Origin: Pseudomonadota bacterium
GTDB lineage: Bacteria; Pseudomonadota; Alphaproteobacteria; Rhizobiales; Phreatobacteraceae
DNA: 17,241 bases
Assembly (NCBI GenBank): GCA_023416965.1
Contig: JAEZGJ010000252.1
Coordinates: 1 to 17,241, forward strand
Direction of reading: 5' to 3'
Each line of letters opens with the position of its first letter. Positions within the stretch are counted from its first letter, which is position 1. The notes beneath the pieces are model-generated. The model worked only from the letters and a program-made list of their open reading frames with translations. It had not been told where the DNA came from and searched no databases. Made by a program: the position numbers and the translations under genes. Of the stretch, positions 1 through 6,878 are shown one piece after another.

Positions 1-1005
1 GGTGGGACCGGCGCGGTTCAGGCCTGCCAGGGCGGGCGCGATCAGGAGGCTGCCGAACAGCCCGAGCAGCAGCACGTGCCTGTGGTGGGACAGCGCCATG
101 TGGAGGAGCGCCACGATCATCAGGAAGCGAGGGAAGGGGATCCTGAGGCCGAGCAGCAGGCCGGCGCCGAGGGCCGCGACCAGGAACAGCTCGATGAAGT
201 TGAACCGTGAGAAGTCGGCCGGCCTCCACTCCATGATGACGGCCTTGGCGGGGCCGAGATCCAGGACCCTGCGGGCGGCGGCGACGTGCTCGACGCCGTA
301 GGGGTGGATCAGTGCGGCGAGGCCGGCAGCGGCCAGAAAGACGGTCCAGCCGACCAGGATGCGCCGCCTGTCGGTGGCGCGGAGAACGGCCTCGACGACG
401 AAGAGCGCGCCGAAGGCCAGCCCGAACAGGAAGCTGCCGTGGAGATTGGCCCACAGGGTCATGAGGAGCGACGCGGCGAGGGGCGGCGCGCGTCCGTTCT
501 CGGCTGCCCCCAGCAGGATGACGAACCAGGCCACCATCACCGGCGCGGCGACGAGATGAGGGCGCGCCACCGCGTGAGGCAGCATGAGCAGGAAGGCGAG
601 ACCGAGTGGAACGACGGCAACCACCGGATCGAGCCGGCGCAACAGCGCATGACCCGTCAGCGTGAAGGCGGCGGCCCCGGTGGCGGCCCCGAGAACCACG
701 ACGCCGTACCAGCCGCCCACCTGGTGGGCGATGCCCAGGATGACCTGAGCCAGCCATTCCTTGGCGATCCAGCGCGCGCCGTTGAAGGAATAGGAGTGCC
801 GGTCGGTCGTCGGGAATTCGCCCGTGGCGAGAATCTGCCGGCCGAAATAGCCATGCCAGTGGCTGTCCGGATCGGCGAGCAGCTGATGGCCGTGGATCAG
901 CAGAATCGCGAAACTGCCAATGGCCAGGAGGCCGATCGCCTGTGACGCGACCGGCCGGGGATCGATGGCCGGTCCGGACAATGTCAGGAAACGCATGATG
1001 TTCAT
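1..1005 (-). CDS. Polytopic membrane protein, GT-C glycosyltransferase-like, 3' end outside window
   Basis: An open frame runs on the minus strand from an ATG at 1003-1005 to the window edge: 335 codons without a stop. The protein is strongly hydrophobic, with a first membrane segment near residues 22-38 and many later ones. After it comes a loop with D45-P-D47-S-H-W-H51, then a PTTDRHSYS stretch (residues 65-73) and E83-W-L85. An acidic DxD-like motif after the first helix, followed by a SY..G..W...EWL pattern, is typical of uncharacterised bacterial GT-C-fold proteins that use lipid-linked sugars. That assignment is by pattern only. There is no good Shine-Dalgarno; an in-frame ATG at 994-996 is an alternative start. 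It is transcribed away from the next operon. Coding and membrane nature are secure; the glycosyltransferase role is inference. Confidence 0.72.
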   Translation of the reverse strand, partial: MNIMRFLTLSGPAIDPRPVASQAIGLLAIGSFAILLIHGHQLLADPDSHWHGYFGRQILATGEFPTTDRHSYSFNGARWIAKEWLAQVILGIAHQVGGWYGVVVLGAATGAAAFTLTGHALLRRLDPVVAVVPLGLAFLLMLPHAVARPHLVAAPVMVAWFVILLGAAENGRAPPLAASLLMTLWANLHGSFLFGLAFGALFVVEAVLRATDRRRILVGWTVFLAAAGLAALIHPYGVEHVAAARRVLDLGPAKAVIMEWRPADFSRFNFIELFLVAALGAGLLLGLRIPFPRFLMIVALLHMALSHHRHVLLLGLFGSLLIAPALAGLNRAGPT

Positions 1006-1056
1006 GGAGCGAACAAAAATACCATCGACTTATGGACAATGAAACAAACAGAGGCG

Positions 1057-1070
1057 TTGCGACGTCGCAA
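1057..1070. promoter_or_regulatory. Perfect 14-bp palindrome, possible operator
   Basis: TTGCGACGTCGCAA is its own reverse complement. It lies 52 bp upstream of the ATG of the minus-strand membrane protein and about 205 bp upstream of the plus-strand promoter. A central CG flanked by TTGC-like arms resembles LacI/GalR-type operators, but no LacI-family gene is in the window. The palindrome is seen directly; its use as an operator is inference. Confidence 0.35.
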
Positions 1071-1276
1071 GACGATATCGCTGTCCTATAGTATCGAAGA
1101 ATACCTATATTTCATTAATGGAAGTCATCGAGTCGCTTCTGGTGGTGTCCGAGCGGTTGTTGTTTGTTGCGATGGTCGGTATACACAAATAACTCGGATC
1201 ATATGTATAAATTTGATTGCCTCCATCGTTGGGCCACAGGCGCGGCGCGGGGGCTTCGTCGGCGGCGAGTGCAGGC

Positions 1277-1304
1277 TTGACTTGGACGCGTCGCCCTTTG
1301 TAAG
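1277..1304 (+). promoter_or_regulatory. Candidate sigma-70-type promoter of the enolase/Gfo/DUF993/isomerase operon
   Basis: A TTGACT -35 box (1277-1282) is followed after 16 bp by TGTAAG (1299-1304), a four-of-six -10 match. It sits about 85 bp upstream of the chosen start codon. The -10 is overlapped by the 19-bp element at 1300-1318, a placement that suits repression. Confidence 0.45.
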
Positions 1305-1318
1305 TAACCAGTGAGTGA
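1300..1318. promoter_or_regulatory. Putative TetR-family operator, copy 1
   Basis: GTAAGTAACCAGTGAGTGA. Read on the other strand it fits the imperfect dyad TNACTNACNNGTNAGTNA, common among TetR-family operators, with one mismatch. A second copy with 18 of 19 identical bases lies at 8816-8834, in front of the operon that encodes a TetR regulator. Here the element overlaps the -10 box and the likely transcription start of the plus-strand operon. The match between copies is seen in the sequence; binding by the TetR at 6152-6820 is inference. Confidence 0.62.
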
Positions 1319-1387
1319 ATTAAGGCTCCGGTGAGAGCCGCCGGGAGAGACGCTCATGGTTCGGGTGACGACGGCAGGACGGTGCCG

Positions 1388-2788
1388 ATGATCGCGCCGC
1401 GCACTCGCCTGCACGATGTCCAGGCCTTCGCGCGCTGGACGCCGTTCACGCGGCCGTTCCGCTTCGGCGCCGTGACTGTGGAGGGCGCCTGGCAGGCCTT
1501 CGTCAGGGTCGAGCTGGAGGTCGAGGGTCATGGCCGGGCAACCGGCATGACCGCCGAGCTGATGCCGCCGAAATGGTTCGACAAGCGGCCGGGGCGCACC
1601 CCGGACGAGACGGTGCGGGACCTCGTGGCGAGTCTCTCCGGGGCCGTCGCACAGGCGAATGCCATCAGGACATCCGACACGGCCTTCGGCCATCACGCGG
1701 CGCTGCACGAGAGGCAGGCCGCCTGGGCGCGCGAGGGAGATGTCACCCCGCTCTCGGCCTCCTTCGGCGTGGCGCAGGTGGACAAGGCGGTGCTGGACGG
1801 GCTGTCCAGGGCGCTGGGTAAGTCCTTCGTGACTGTGCTGGCGGGGAATGCCGCGGGGATCGACACGCGCCTCACGCCTGACCTCGCCCAGCCCACGATC
1901 GACGCGCGGCTCGCCGCCCTGGCGCCCGGCCGCAGCATCGCCATTCGCCATACCGTCGGCCTCATGGACCGGATCGAGGGGCCGGACAGCCTTGCGGCGG
2001 AATGCGCGGCGGCCGACCTGCGCTTCTTCAAGATCAAGCTCGGCGGTGACCCGGAGGCGGATTGCCGGAGGCTGGTGGAGATCGCCGCGCTGCTCGACCG
2101 CCGCGGCACCGACTACCGCGTCACGCTGGATGCCAACGAGCAATATGCCCCCGATGCGCTCGCAGACCTGCTCGCCCGCGCACAGGCGGAGCCGCGCCTC
2201 GCCGGCCTCATGTCGCGCCTCCTCTTCATCGAGCAGCCCTTCGACCGGGGCGTCACCTTCGGGCAGCCGCTGGACGCAGGCGTGGCGGCGCGCGGCGTCA
2301 TCATCGACGAGGCGGACGACGCCTACGATTCCTTTCCGCGGGCGAGGGCGCTCGGCTACAGCGGCGTCTCCTCCAAATGCTGCAAGGGCTTCTACAAGGC
2401 ACTGCTCAACGCCGCCCGCGCGGCGGTGTGGAACGGAGAGGCCGGGTTGGAGCGATTCCTGGTCTCGGCCGAGGACCTGACCTGCCAGCCGGGCCTCGCC
2501 GTGCAGCAGGACACCGCCTTCGTCGCCGCCCTCGGCCTCGCCCATGTCGAGCGCAACGGCCACCACTATGTCGACGGCTTCGGCCTGGCGCCCGAGGAAG
2601 AGGCGGAAGCCTTCCGCGCCGCTCATCCCGGGCTCTACGAGCGCACCGACCGCGTCAGGCTCGCGGTCGCCTCCGGCCGGCTCGACCTCTCTTCGCTGGC
2701 AGGCCCCGGCTTTGCCTCCGGCGCCTCGCCGGACCCCGCCTCCCTCGAACCTCTCGATAGCGTCACCTTACAAGGACAACCCGCATGA
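1388..2788 (+). CDS. Enolase-superfamily (mandelate racemase/muconate lactonizing-like) enzyme
   Basis: The 466-residue protein has the active-site layout of the enolase superfamily. K215-I-K217 is the catalytic lysine pair on the second barrel strand. Metal ligands appear as D248 (LDANE), E282 (FIEQP) and D307/E308 (IIDEADD), and K330 in SSKCCKG is the opposite-face lysine. Such enzymes abstract the proton alpha to a carboxylate, giving dehydration, racemisation, epimerisation or cycloisomerisation. I cannot say which reaction applies. The protein is longer than the usual 350-400 residues, with extra sequence before the KxK motif and about 50 residues after the barrel. I chose the ATG at 1388 because AGGA lies just upstream; an upstream extension to 1331 is open but has no such site. 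First gene of the operon; its stop overlaps the next start (ATGA). Likely TetR-controlled through 1300-1318. Confidence 0.85.
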   Translation: MIAPRTRLHDVQAFARWTPFTRPFRFGAVTVEGAWQAFVRVELEVEGHGRATGMTAELMPPKWFDKRPGRTPDETVRDLVASLSGAVAQANAIRTSDTAFGHHAALHERQAAWAREGDVTPLSASFGVAQVDKAVLDGLSRALGKSFVTVLAGNAAGIDTRLTPDLAQPTIDARLAALAPGRSIAIRHTVGLMDRIEGPDSLAAECAAADLRFFKIKLGGDPEADCRRLVEIAALLDRRGTDYRVTLDANEQYAPDALADLLARAQAEPRLAGLMSRLLFIEQPFDRGVTFGQPLDAGVAARGVIIDEADDAYDSFPRARALGYSGVSSKCCKGFYKALLNAARAAVWNGEAGLERFLVSAEDLTCQPGLAVQQDTAFVAALGLAHVERNGHHYVDGFGLAPEEEAEAFRAAHPGLYERTDRVRLAVASGRLDLSSLAGPGFASGASPDPASLEPLDSVTLQGQPA

Positions 2789-3933
2789 CCAGGACTCTCG
2801 GCGTCGTGATGCACGGCGTCACCGGCCGCATGGGCACGAACCAGCATCTGGTGCGCTCCGTCGCCGCCATCCGCGCCCAGGGCGGCGTGCTGCTCTCGGA
2901 CGGCTCGCGCGTACAGCTCGACCCCATCCTCATCGGCCGCAACGCCGACAAGGTCGCCGCTCTCGCCAAGGCCAACGGCGTGGAGCGCTGGTCGACCGAC
3001 CTCGACGCCGCCATTGCCGATCCGAAGAACCAGATCTTCTTCGACGCGGCGACGACGCAGATGCGCCCGACCCTCCTGGAAAAGGCCATCGATGCAGGCA
3101 AGCACATCTATTGCGAGAAGCCGATCTCGACCAACCTGCCGGAGGCGCTGCGCATCGTGAAGCTCGCCCGCGACAGGGGCGTGAAGAACGGTACGGTGCA
3201 GGACAAGCTGTTCCTGCCGGGGCTCATGAAGCTGAAGTCGCTGCGCGACTCGGGCTTCTTCGGCAAGATGCTCTCGGTGCGCGGCGAGTTCGGCTACTGG
3301 GTCTTCGAGGGCGACTGGCAGGCGGCGCAGCGTCCCTCGTGGAACTACCGCTCCGAGGATGGCGGCGGCATGATCCTCGATATGGTCTGCCACTGGCGCT
3401 ACGTGCTCGACAACCTCTTCGGCGAGGTGAAGTCGGTCTCCTGCCTCGGAGCCACCCACATTCCCGAGCGCTGGGACGAGAACGGCAGGCCCTACAAGGC
3501 GACTGCGGACGACGCCGCCTATGCGACCTTCCAGCTCGAGGGCGGCGTCATCGCCCACATGAACATGAGCTGGGTGACGCGCGTCTATCGCGACGACCTC
3601 GTCACCTTCAACGTCGACGGCACGCTGGGCTCGGCGGTGGCGGGGCTGCACGACTGCATGATCCAGCCGCGCAACGCGACGCCGCGGCCGGTCTGGAACC
3701 CCGACCAGAAACAGACCATCGACTTCCGCTCGACCTGGCAGAAAATGCCGGACAACCAGGCCTACGACAACGGCTTCAAGACGCAGTGGGAGATGTTCAT
3801 CCGCCACGTGGTGGAGGACGCGCCCTATTCCTACACGCTGATGGAAGGCGCCAAGGGCGTGCAACTCGTCGAATGCGCGCTGCAGAGCTGGAAGGAGCGC
3901 CGCTGGATCGACGTTCCGAAGCTGACGGTCTGA
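2785..3933 (+). CDS. Gfo/Idh/MocA-family NAD(P)-dependent oxidoreductase
   Basis: A 382-residue protein with an N-terminal Rossmann segment (HGVTGRMG, residues 10-17) and the family signature C-E111-K112-P113. In the C-terminal domain, GGGMILDMVCHW (residues 193-204) supplies the conserved D199 and H203 expected in the catalytic pocket. Members oxidise or reduce a ring or chain hydroxyl of sugars, inositols or sugar acids with NAD(P). The substrate cannot be read from sequence. The start codon overlaps the previous stop by four bases and is preceded by AAGGA, so the two genes are probably translationally coupled. Downstream, the DUF993 gene follows after 13 bp. Length is normal for the family. 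The glycine-rich loop GVTGRMG is close to, but not exactly, the classic GxGxxG. Confidence 0.9.
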   Translation: MTRTLGVVMHGVTGRMGTNQHLVRSVAAIRAQGGVLLSDGSRVQLDPILIGRNADKVAALAKANGVERWSTDLDAAIADPKNQIFFDAATTQMRPTLLEKAIDAGKHIYCEKPISTNLPEALRIVKLARDRGVKNGTVQDKLFLPGLMKLKSLRDSGFFGKMLSVRGEFGYWVFEGDWQAAQRPSWNYRSEDGGGMILDMVCHWRYVLDNLFGEVKSVSCLGATHIPERWDENGRPYKATADDAAYATFQLEGGVIAHMNMSWVTRVYRDDLVTFNVDGTLGSAVAGLHDCMIQPRNATPRPVWNPDQKQTIDFRSTWQKMPDNQAYDNGFKTQWEMFIRHVVEDAPYSYTLMEGAKGVQLVECALQSWKERRWIDVPKLTV

Positions 3934-3946
3934 GAAGGACGCGACC

Positions 3947-5131
3947 ATGCTCGACAAGCCGAAGACCGCCGCCAGCGTGCGGCTGCCGACCGCCGGCGGC
4001 GCGATCGAGACCTACCGGCTCTCGGTGCCGCGGGCCTTCCCGGAGAAGACCACCCGGCCGCTGAACCGGGTGGCGCTGGCGGCGACGCACATGGTCGCCG
4101 ACCCCCTCGCGGACAACGATCCCTGGCTGAGCAACGCCATCGACTGGGACCGCACCATGGCCTACCGCGACTATCTCTGGGGCCTCGGCCTCGGGGTCGC
4201 GGAAGCCATGGACACGGCACAGCGCGGCATGGGCCTCGACTGGGCCGGCGCGCTCGATCTCATCGGCCGCTCCGTCCGGCAGGCCAGGGCAACTCCCGGC
4301 GCGGTGGTCTTTTCCGGCGCCGGCACCGACCATCTCGACCCCTCCGAGGCGAAGTCCATCGACGACGTCATCCGCGCCTACGAGACGCAGTTCGAGGCCA
4401 TCGAGGCGCTGGGCGGGCGCATCATCCTGATGGCGTCGCGGGCGCTGGCGCGCGTGGCCAGAAGCCCCGACGATTACGGCCGCGTCTACGACCGCATCCT
4501 GTCGCAGTCCGCACAGCCGGTGATCATCCACTGGCTCGGCGACATGTTCGACCCGGCGCTCGCCGGCTACTGGGGCACGGCCGATCTGGACGCCGCCATG
4601 GACACGGCCGTCGACGTCATCAACCGCAACGCCGCCAAGGTCGACGGCGTGAAGATCTCCCTCCTCGACAAGGACAAGGAGATCGCCATGCGGCGGCGCC
4701 TGGCGCCCGGCATCAAGATGTATACCGGCGACGACTTCAACTACGCCGAGCTGATCGCGGGCGACGAGAAGGGCTTTTCCCATGCCCTGCTCGGCATTTT
4801 CGACGCCATCGCGCCGGCCGCAGCGGCGGCCCTGTCGGCGCTGGCGGACGGGGACACCGCCACCTTCCACAACATCTTCGCGCCGACGGTGCCGCTGTCC
4901 CGGCACATCTTCAAGGCGCCGACCCGCTTCTACAAGACCGGCGTCGTCTTCGTCGCCTATCTCAACGGCCACCAAGACCATTTCACCATGGTCGGCGGCC
5001 AGGAGAGCACGCGATCGACGCAGCATCTGGCCGAACTCTTCCGCCTCGCCGACCGGGCCGGAATCTTCCGCGATCCTGACATGGCCGCGGCGCGGATGGC
5101 AGCGGTCATGGCGACGCGCGGGGTTGCGTGA
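3947..5131 (+). CDS. DUF993 family protein (DapA-like TIM barrel)
   Basis: The 394-residue protein is recognisable as DUF993 (Pfam PF06187), a group related to dihydrodipicolinate synthase/N-acetylneuraminate lyase-type Schiff-base aldolases. Hallmarks are the ALAATHMVADPL region near residues 44-55, the DWAGALDLI region, VIIHWLGDMFDP, and VDGVKISLLDKD. K236 in VDGVKIS is positioned like the Schiff-base lysine of DapA, which is inference. AGAAGGA lies ahead of the ATG. DUF993 genes next to Gfo/Idh/MocA and sugar-phosphate isomerase genes are a familiar arrangement in rhizobia, by my recollection. That fits a role in cleaving a keto-deoxy sugar-acid intermediate, but no reaction is established from this sequence. 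The stop is followed by a 148-bp gap that contains a REP-like palindrome. Confidence 0.87.
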   Translation: MLDKPKTAASVRLPTAGGAIETYRLSVPRAFPEKTTRPLNRVALAATHMVADPLADNDPWLSNAIDWDRTMAYRDYLWGLGLGVAEAMDTAQRGMGLDWAGALDLIGRSVRQARATPGAVVFSGAGTDHLDPSEAKSIDDVIRAYETQFEAIEALGGRIILMASRALARVARSPDDYGRVYDRILSQSAQPVIIHWLGDMFDPALAGYWGTADLDAAMDTAVDVINRNAAKVDGVKISLLDKDKEIAMRRRLAPGIKMYTGDDFNYAELIAGDEKGFSHALLGIFDAIAPAAAAALSALADGDTATFHNIFAPTVPLSRHIFKAPTRFYKTGVVFVAYLNGHQDHFTMVGGQESTRSTQHLAELFRLADRAGIFRDPDMAAARMAAVMATRGVA

Positions 5132-5155
5132 GGGGCCGGCAGGCTCCGACCTCCT

Positions 5156-5244
5156 CGTCATGCCCGGGCTCGTTCCGGGCATCCACGAATTCCTGTGCTG
5201 CCGTGTTCAAGTCGTGGATGCCCGGAACGAGCCCGGGCATGACG
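5156..5244. repeat. REP-like palindromic element within the operon
   Basis: Two 33-bp arms (5156-5188 and 5212-5244) are perfect reverse complements across a 23-bp spacer. Each arm can also fold alone: ATGCCCGG and CCGGGCAT pair around a 7-base loop. Read as protein an arm gives MPGLVPGIH, the spurious peptide left by dispersed palindromes in many Hyphomicrobiales genomes. It lies after the DUF993 stop and 35 bp before the next start. In the transcript it would form a long stable hairpin that could shield upstream mRNA from decay or reduce expression of the last gene. Confidence 0.88.
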
Positions 5245-5279
5245 CGATGAGGGACGCGGCCTGACCCGCGGACGCTCCG

Positions 5280-6146
5280 ATGCGCGATTTCTCCACCGAC
5301 CATTCGCTCCTATCCATCAACACCGCGACGGTGAGGAAACAGGGCGATCTCCTCGCCATCATCGAGGCCTGCGCCCGCCACGGCATCCGGGCCATCTCGC
5401 CCTGGCGCGACCAGGTGGCGACGGTCGGGCTCGACGCCGCGGTCAAGGCAGTGAGGACCCACGGCATGAAGCTCTCCGGCTATTGCCGGGGCGGCATGTT
5501 CCCTGCCGATCAGGCGAGGCGGCAGGAGGCGCGCGACGATAACCGCCGCGCCGTGGACGAGGCCGCGGCGCTCGGCGCGGCCTGCCTGGTTCTGGTGGTC
5601 GGCGGCCTGCCGCATTATTCGCGCCCCGGCTCCGCGGTCTCGCACGACATCGCGGCGGCGCGGGCGCAGGTCGAGGACGGCATCGCCGAGTTGCTGGACT
5701 ATGCCCGCGCGGCGCGGATGCCGCTCGCCATCGAGCCGCTGCACCCGATGTATGCCGCCGATCGGGCCTGCGTGAACACGCTGGAACAGGCCCTCGACAT
5801 CTGCGACCGGCTGGACCCCGACAAGAGCGGGGCGCTGGGGGTCGCGGCAGACGTCTATCACATCTGGTGGGACCCGAACCTCTTCCGGGACATCAGGAGG
5901 GCAGGGCGCGAGCGACTGCTCGCCTATCACGTCTGCGACTGGCTGGTGCCGACCCGCGACCTCCTCACCGACCGCGGCATGATGGGCGACGGGGTGATCG
6001 AGCTGAAGAAGATCCGCGCGGCGGTGGAGGCGGAGGGGTTTGCAGGATTCTCGGAGGTGGAGATCTTCTCCGAACTCGACTGGTGGCAGCGGCCGATGGA
6101 CGAGGTGCTGGCGACCTGCATCGAGAGGCACCGGAGCGTCGTCTGA
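5280..6146 (+). CDS. Sugar phosphate isomerase/epimerase family TIM-barrel enzyme
   Basis: A 288-residue protein of the xylose isomerase-like TIM-barrel superfamily (AP endonuclease 2 fold, PF01261). The expected metal ligands appear in order: E152 (AIEPLHP), D191 and H194 (AADVYHIWW), H217 (YHVCDW) and E261 (SEVEIFS). Related enzymes interconvert ketoses and aldoses or epimerise keto-sugars using a divalent metal. Last gene of the plus-strand operon; its stop lies 5 bp from the stop of the convergent tetR gene. The ATG at 5280 has only a weak ribosome binding site. It follows the REP-like palindrome, so its translation or mRNA level may differ from the upstream genes. Alternatives within the family, such as a dehydratase or inosose-type enzyme, cannot be excluded. 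Confidence 0.86.
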   Translation: MRDFSTDHSLLSINTATVRKQGDLLAIIEACARHGIRAISPWRDQVATVGLDAAVKAVRTHGMKLSGYCRGGMFPADQARRQEARDDNRRAVDEAAALGAACLVLVVGGLPHYSRPGSAVSHDIAAARAQVEDGIAELLDYARAARMPLAIEPLHPMYAADRACVNTLEQALDICDRLDPDKSGALGVAADVYHIWWDPNLFRDIRRAGRERLLAYHVCDWLVPTRDLLTDRGMMGDGVIELKKIRAAVEAEGFAGFSEVEIFSELDWWQRPMDEVLATCIERHRSVV

Positions 6147-6151
6147 CAGCC

Positions 6152-6820
6152 TCAGGCCCTCACGCCCCTCAGGACGAACTCCACCACATGGGCGCGCCGC
6201 GCGGCGATGGAGGCGGGGTCCTCCATGTCGGCGTCGAAGATCACCGACAGGGTGTAGATGTTGGAGAAGAAGAAGTAGCAGATGCCGATGATGGTGATCC
6301 AAAGCTGGCGGGCGTCGAGCCCGGCGCGGATCGTTCCGTCGGCATGGCCGCGGGCGATGATGCGGCCGATGGCGTCGATGACCGGCGAGTTCATGCGGTT
6401 CACCTGGGCCGATTTCTTCAGCACCTTGGCGCGCTGGCGATTCTCGGTGGCCAGCAGGTTGATGAAGGTGCGGTCGCGTACGAAGCTGTCGAAGGTGAAT
6501 TCGGTGAAGCGGGTGAGCGCCTCGACGGGCGTGAGCTGGTCCAGCTCCAGCTTCTGCTCGGCGGAGCGGGCGCGCTCGTAGGCCGCCTCGAGGACGGCGA
6601 GGTAGAGCAGCTCCTTCGAGGAGAAGTAGTGATAGATCATGCGCTTGTTGATGCGCGCACGGTCGGCGATGTCGTCGGTCTTGGCCCCCTCGTAGCCCTT
6701 GTTGGCGAATTCGCGGGTGGCGACGTTGAGGATGCGCGCGCGCGTGCCGGCGCTGTCGCGCCTGCGCACGGGCTTCGCCGCGTCCCTGGTCTCGTCCGTC
6801 ACGCTCTTGCCGTCGGGCAT
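6152..6820 (-). CDS. TetR/AcrR-family transcriptional regulator
   Basis: A 222-residue protein with a classical N-terminal TetR DNA-binding domain. Residues 26-47 (TRARILNVATREF and following) form the first helices. T48-DDIADRARINKRMIYHYF is the helix-turn-helix, followed by SSKELLY. The C-terminal half is a helical ligand-binding and dimerisation domain with aromatic-rich ICYFFFSNIY. The ATG at 6818-6820 has AAGGA 8 bp upstream; a longer reading upstream would overlap the preceding gene in another frame and is rejected. It is the last gene of a three-gene operon with the binding protein and the isomerase. The matching elements at 1300-1318 and 8816-8834 are its probable operators, so it would control both its own operon and the convergent enzyme operon. 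The effector is likely the substrate or an intermediate. Confidence 0.92.
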   Translation of the reverse strand: MPDGKSVTDETRDAAKPVRRRDSAGTRARILNVATREFANKGYEGAKTDDIADRARINKRMIYHYFSSKELLYLAVLEAAYERARSAEQKLELDQLTPVEALTRFTEFTFDSFVRDRTFINLLATENRQRAKVLKKSAQVNRMNSPVIDAIGRIIARGHADGTIRAGLDARQLWITIIGICYFFFSNIYTLSVIFDADMEDPASIAARRAHVVEFVLRGVRA

Positions 6821-6878
6821 CCCACAGTCCTTGCCCGATTCGAACGTCGCCCGACACTGGCGCCATGCAAGGGCCCGG

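Larger units (their letters stand above)
1006..1387. other. AT-richer divergent intergenic region
   Basis: This stretch separates the minus-strand membrane protein from the plus-strand catabolic operon. About 1010-1230 is clearly richer in A and T than anything else in the window, with runs such as CCTATAGTATCG, GGTATACAC and CATATGTATAAA. It contains a perfect 14-bp palindrome at 1057-1070 and, at its right end, a candidate promoter with a TetR-type operator (1277-1318). A short open frame at 1039-1314 has no ribosome binding site and no recognisable family, so I treat it as non-coding. Confidence 0.7.

Noticed and set aside
1039..1314. Short plus-strand open frame of 91 codons in the intergenic region
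   Set aside because: No ribosome binding site, no family resemblance, amino-acid composition unlike its neighbours, and it overlaps the operon promoter and TetR-type element.
1199..5182. Long minus-strand open frames opposite the enzyme operon
   Set aside because: They are antisense readings with low-complexity Arg/Asp/Gly/Val composition, while the plus strand gives recognisable enzyme families with start sites and tight gene spacing.
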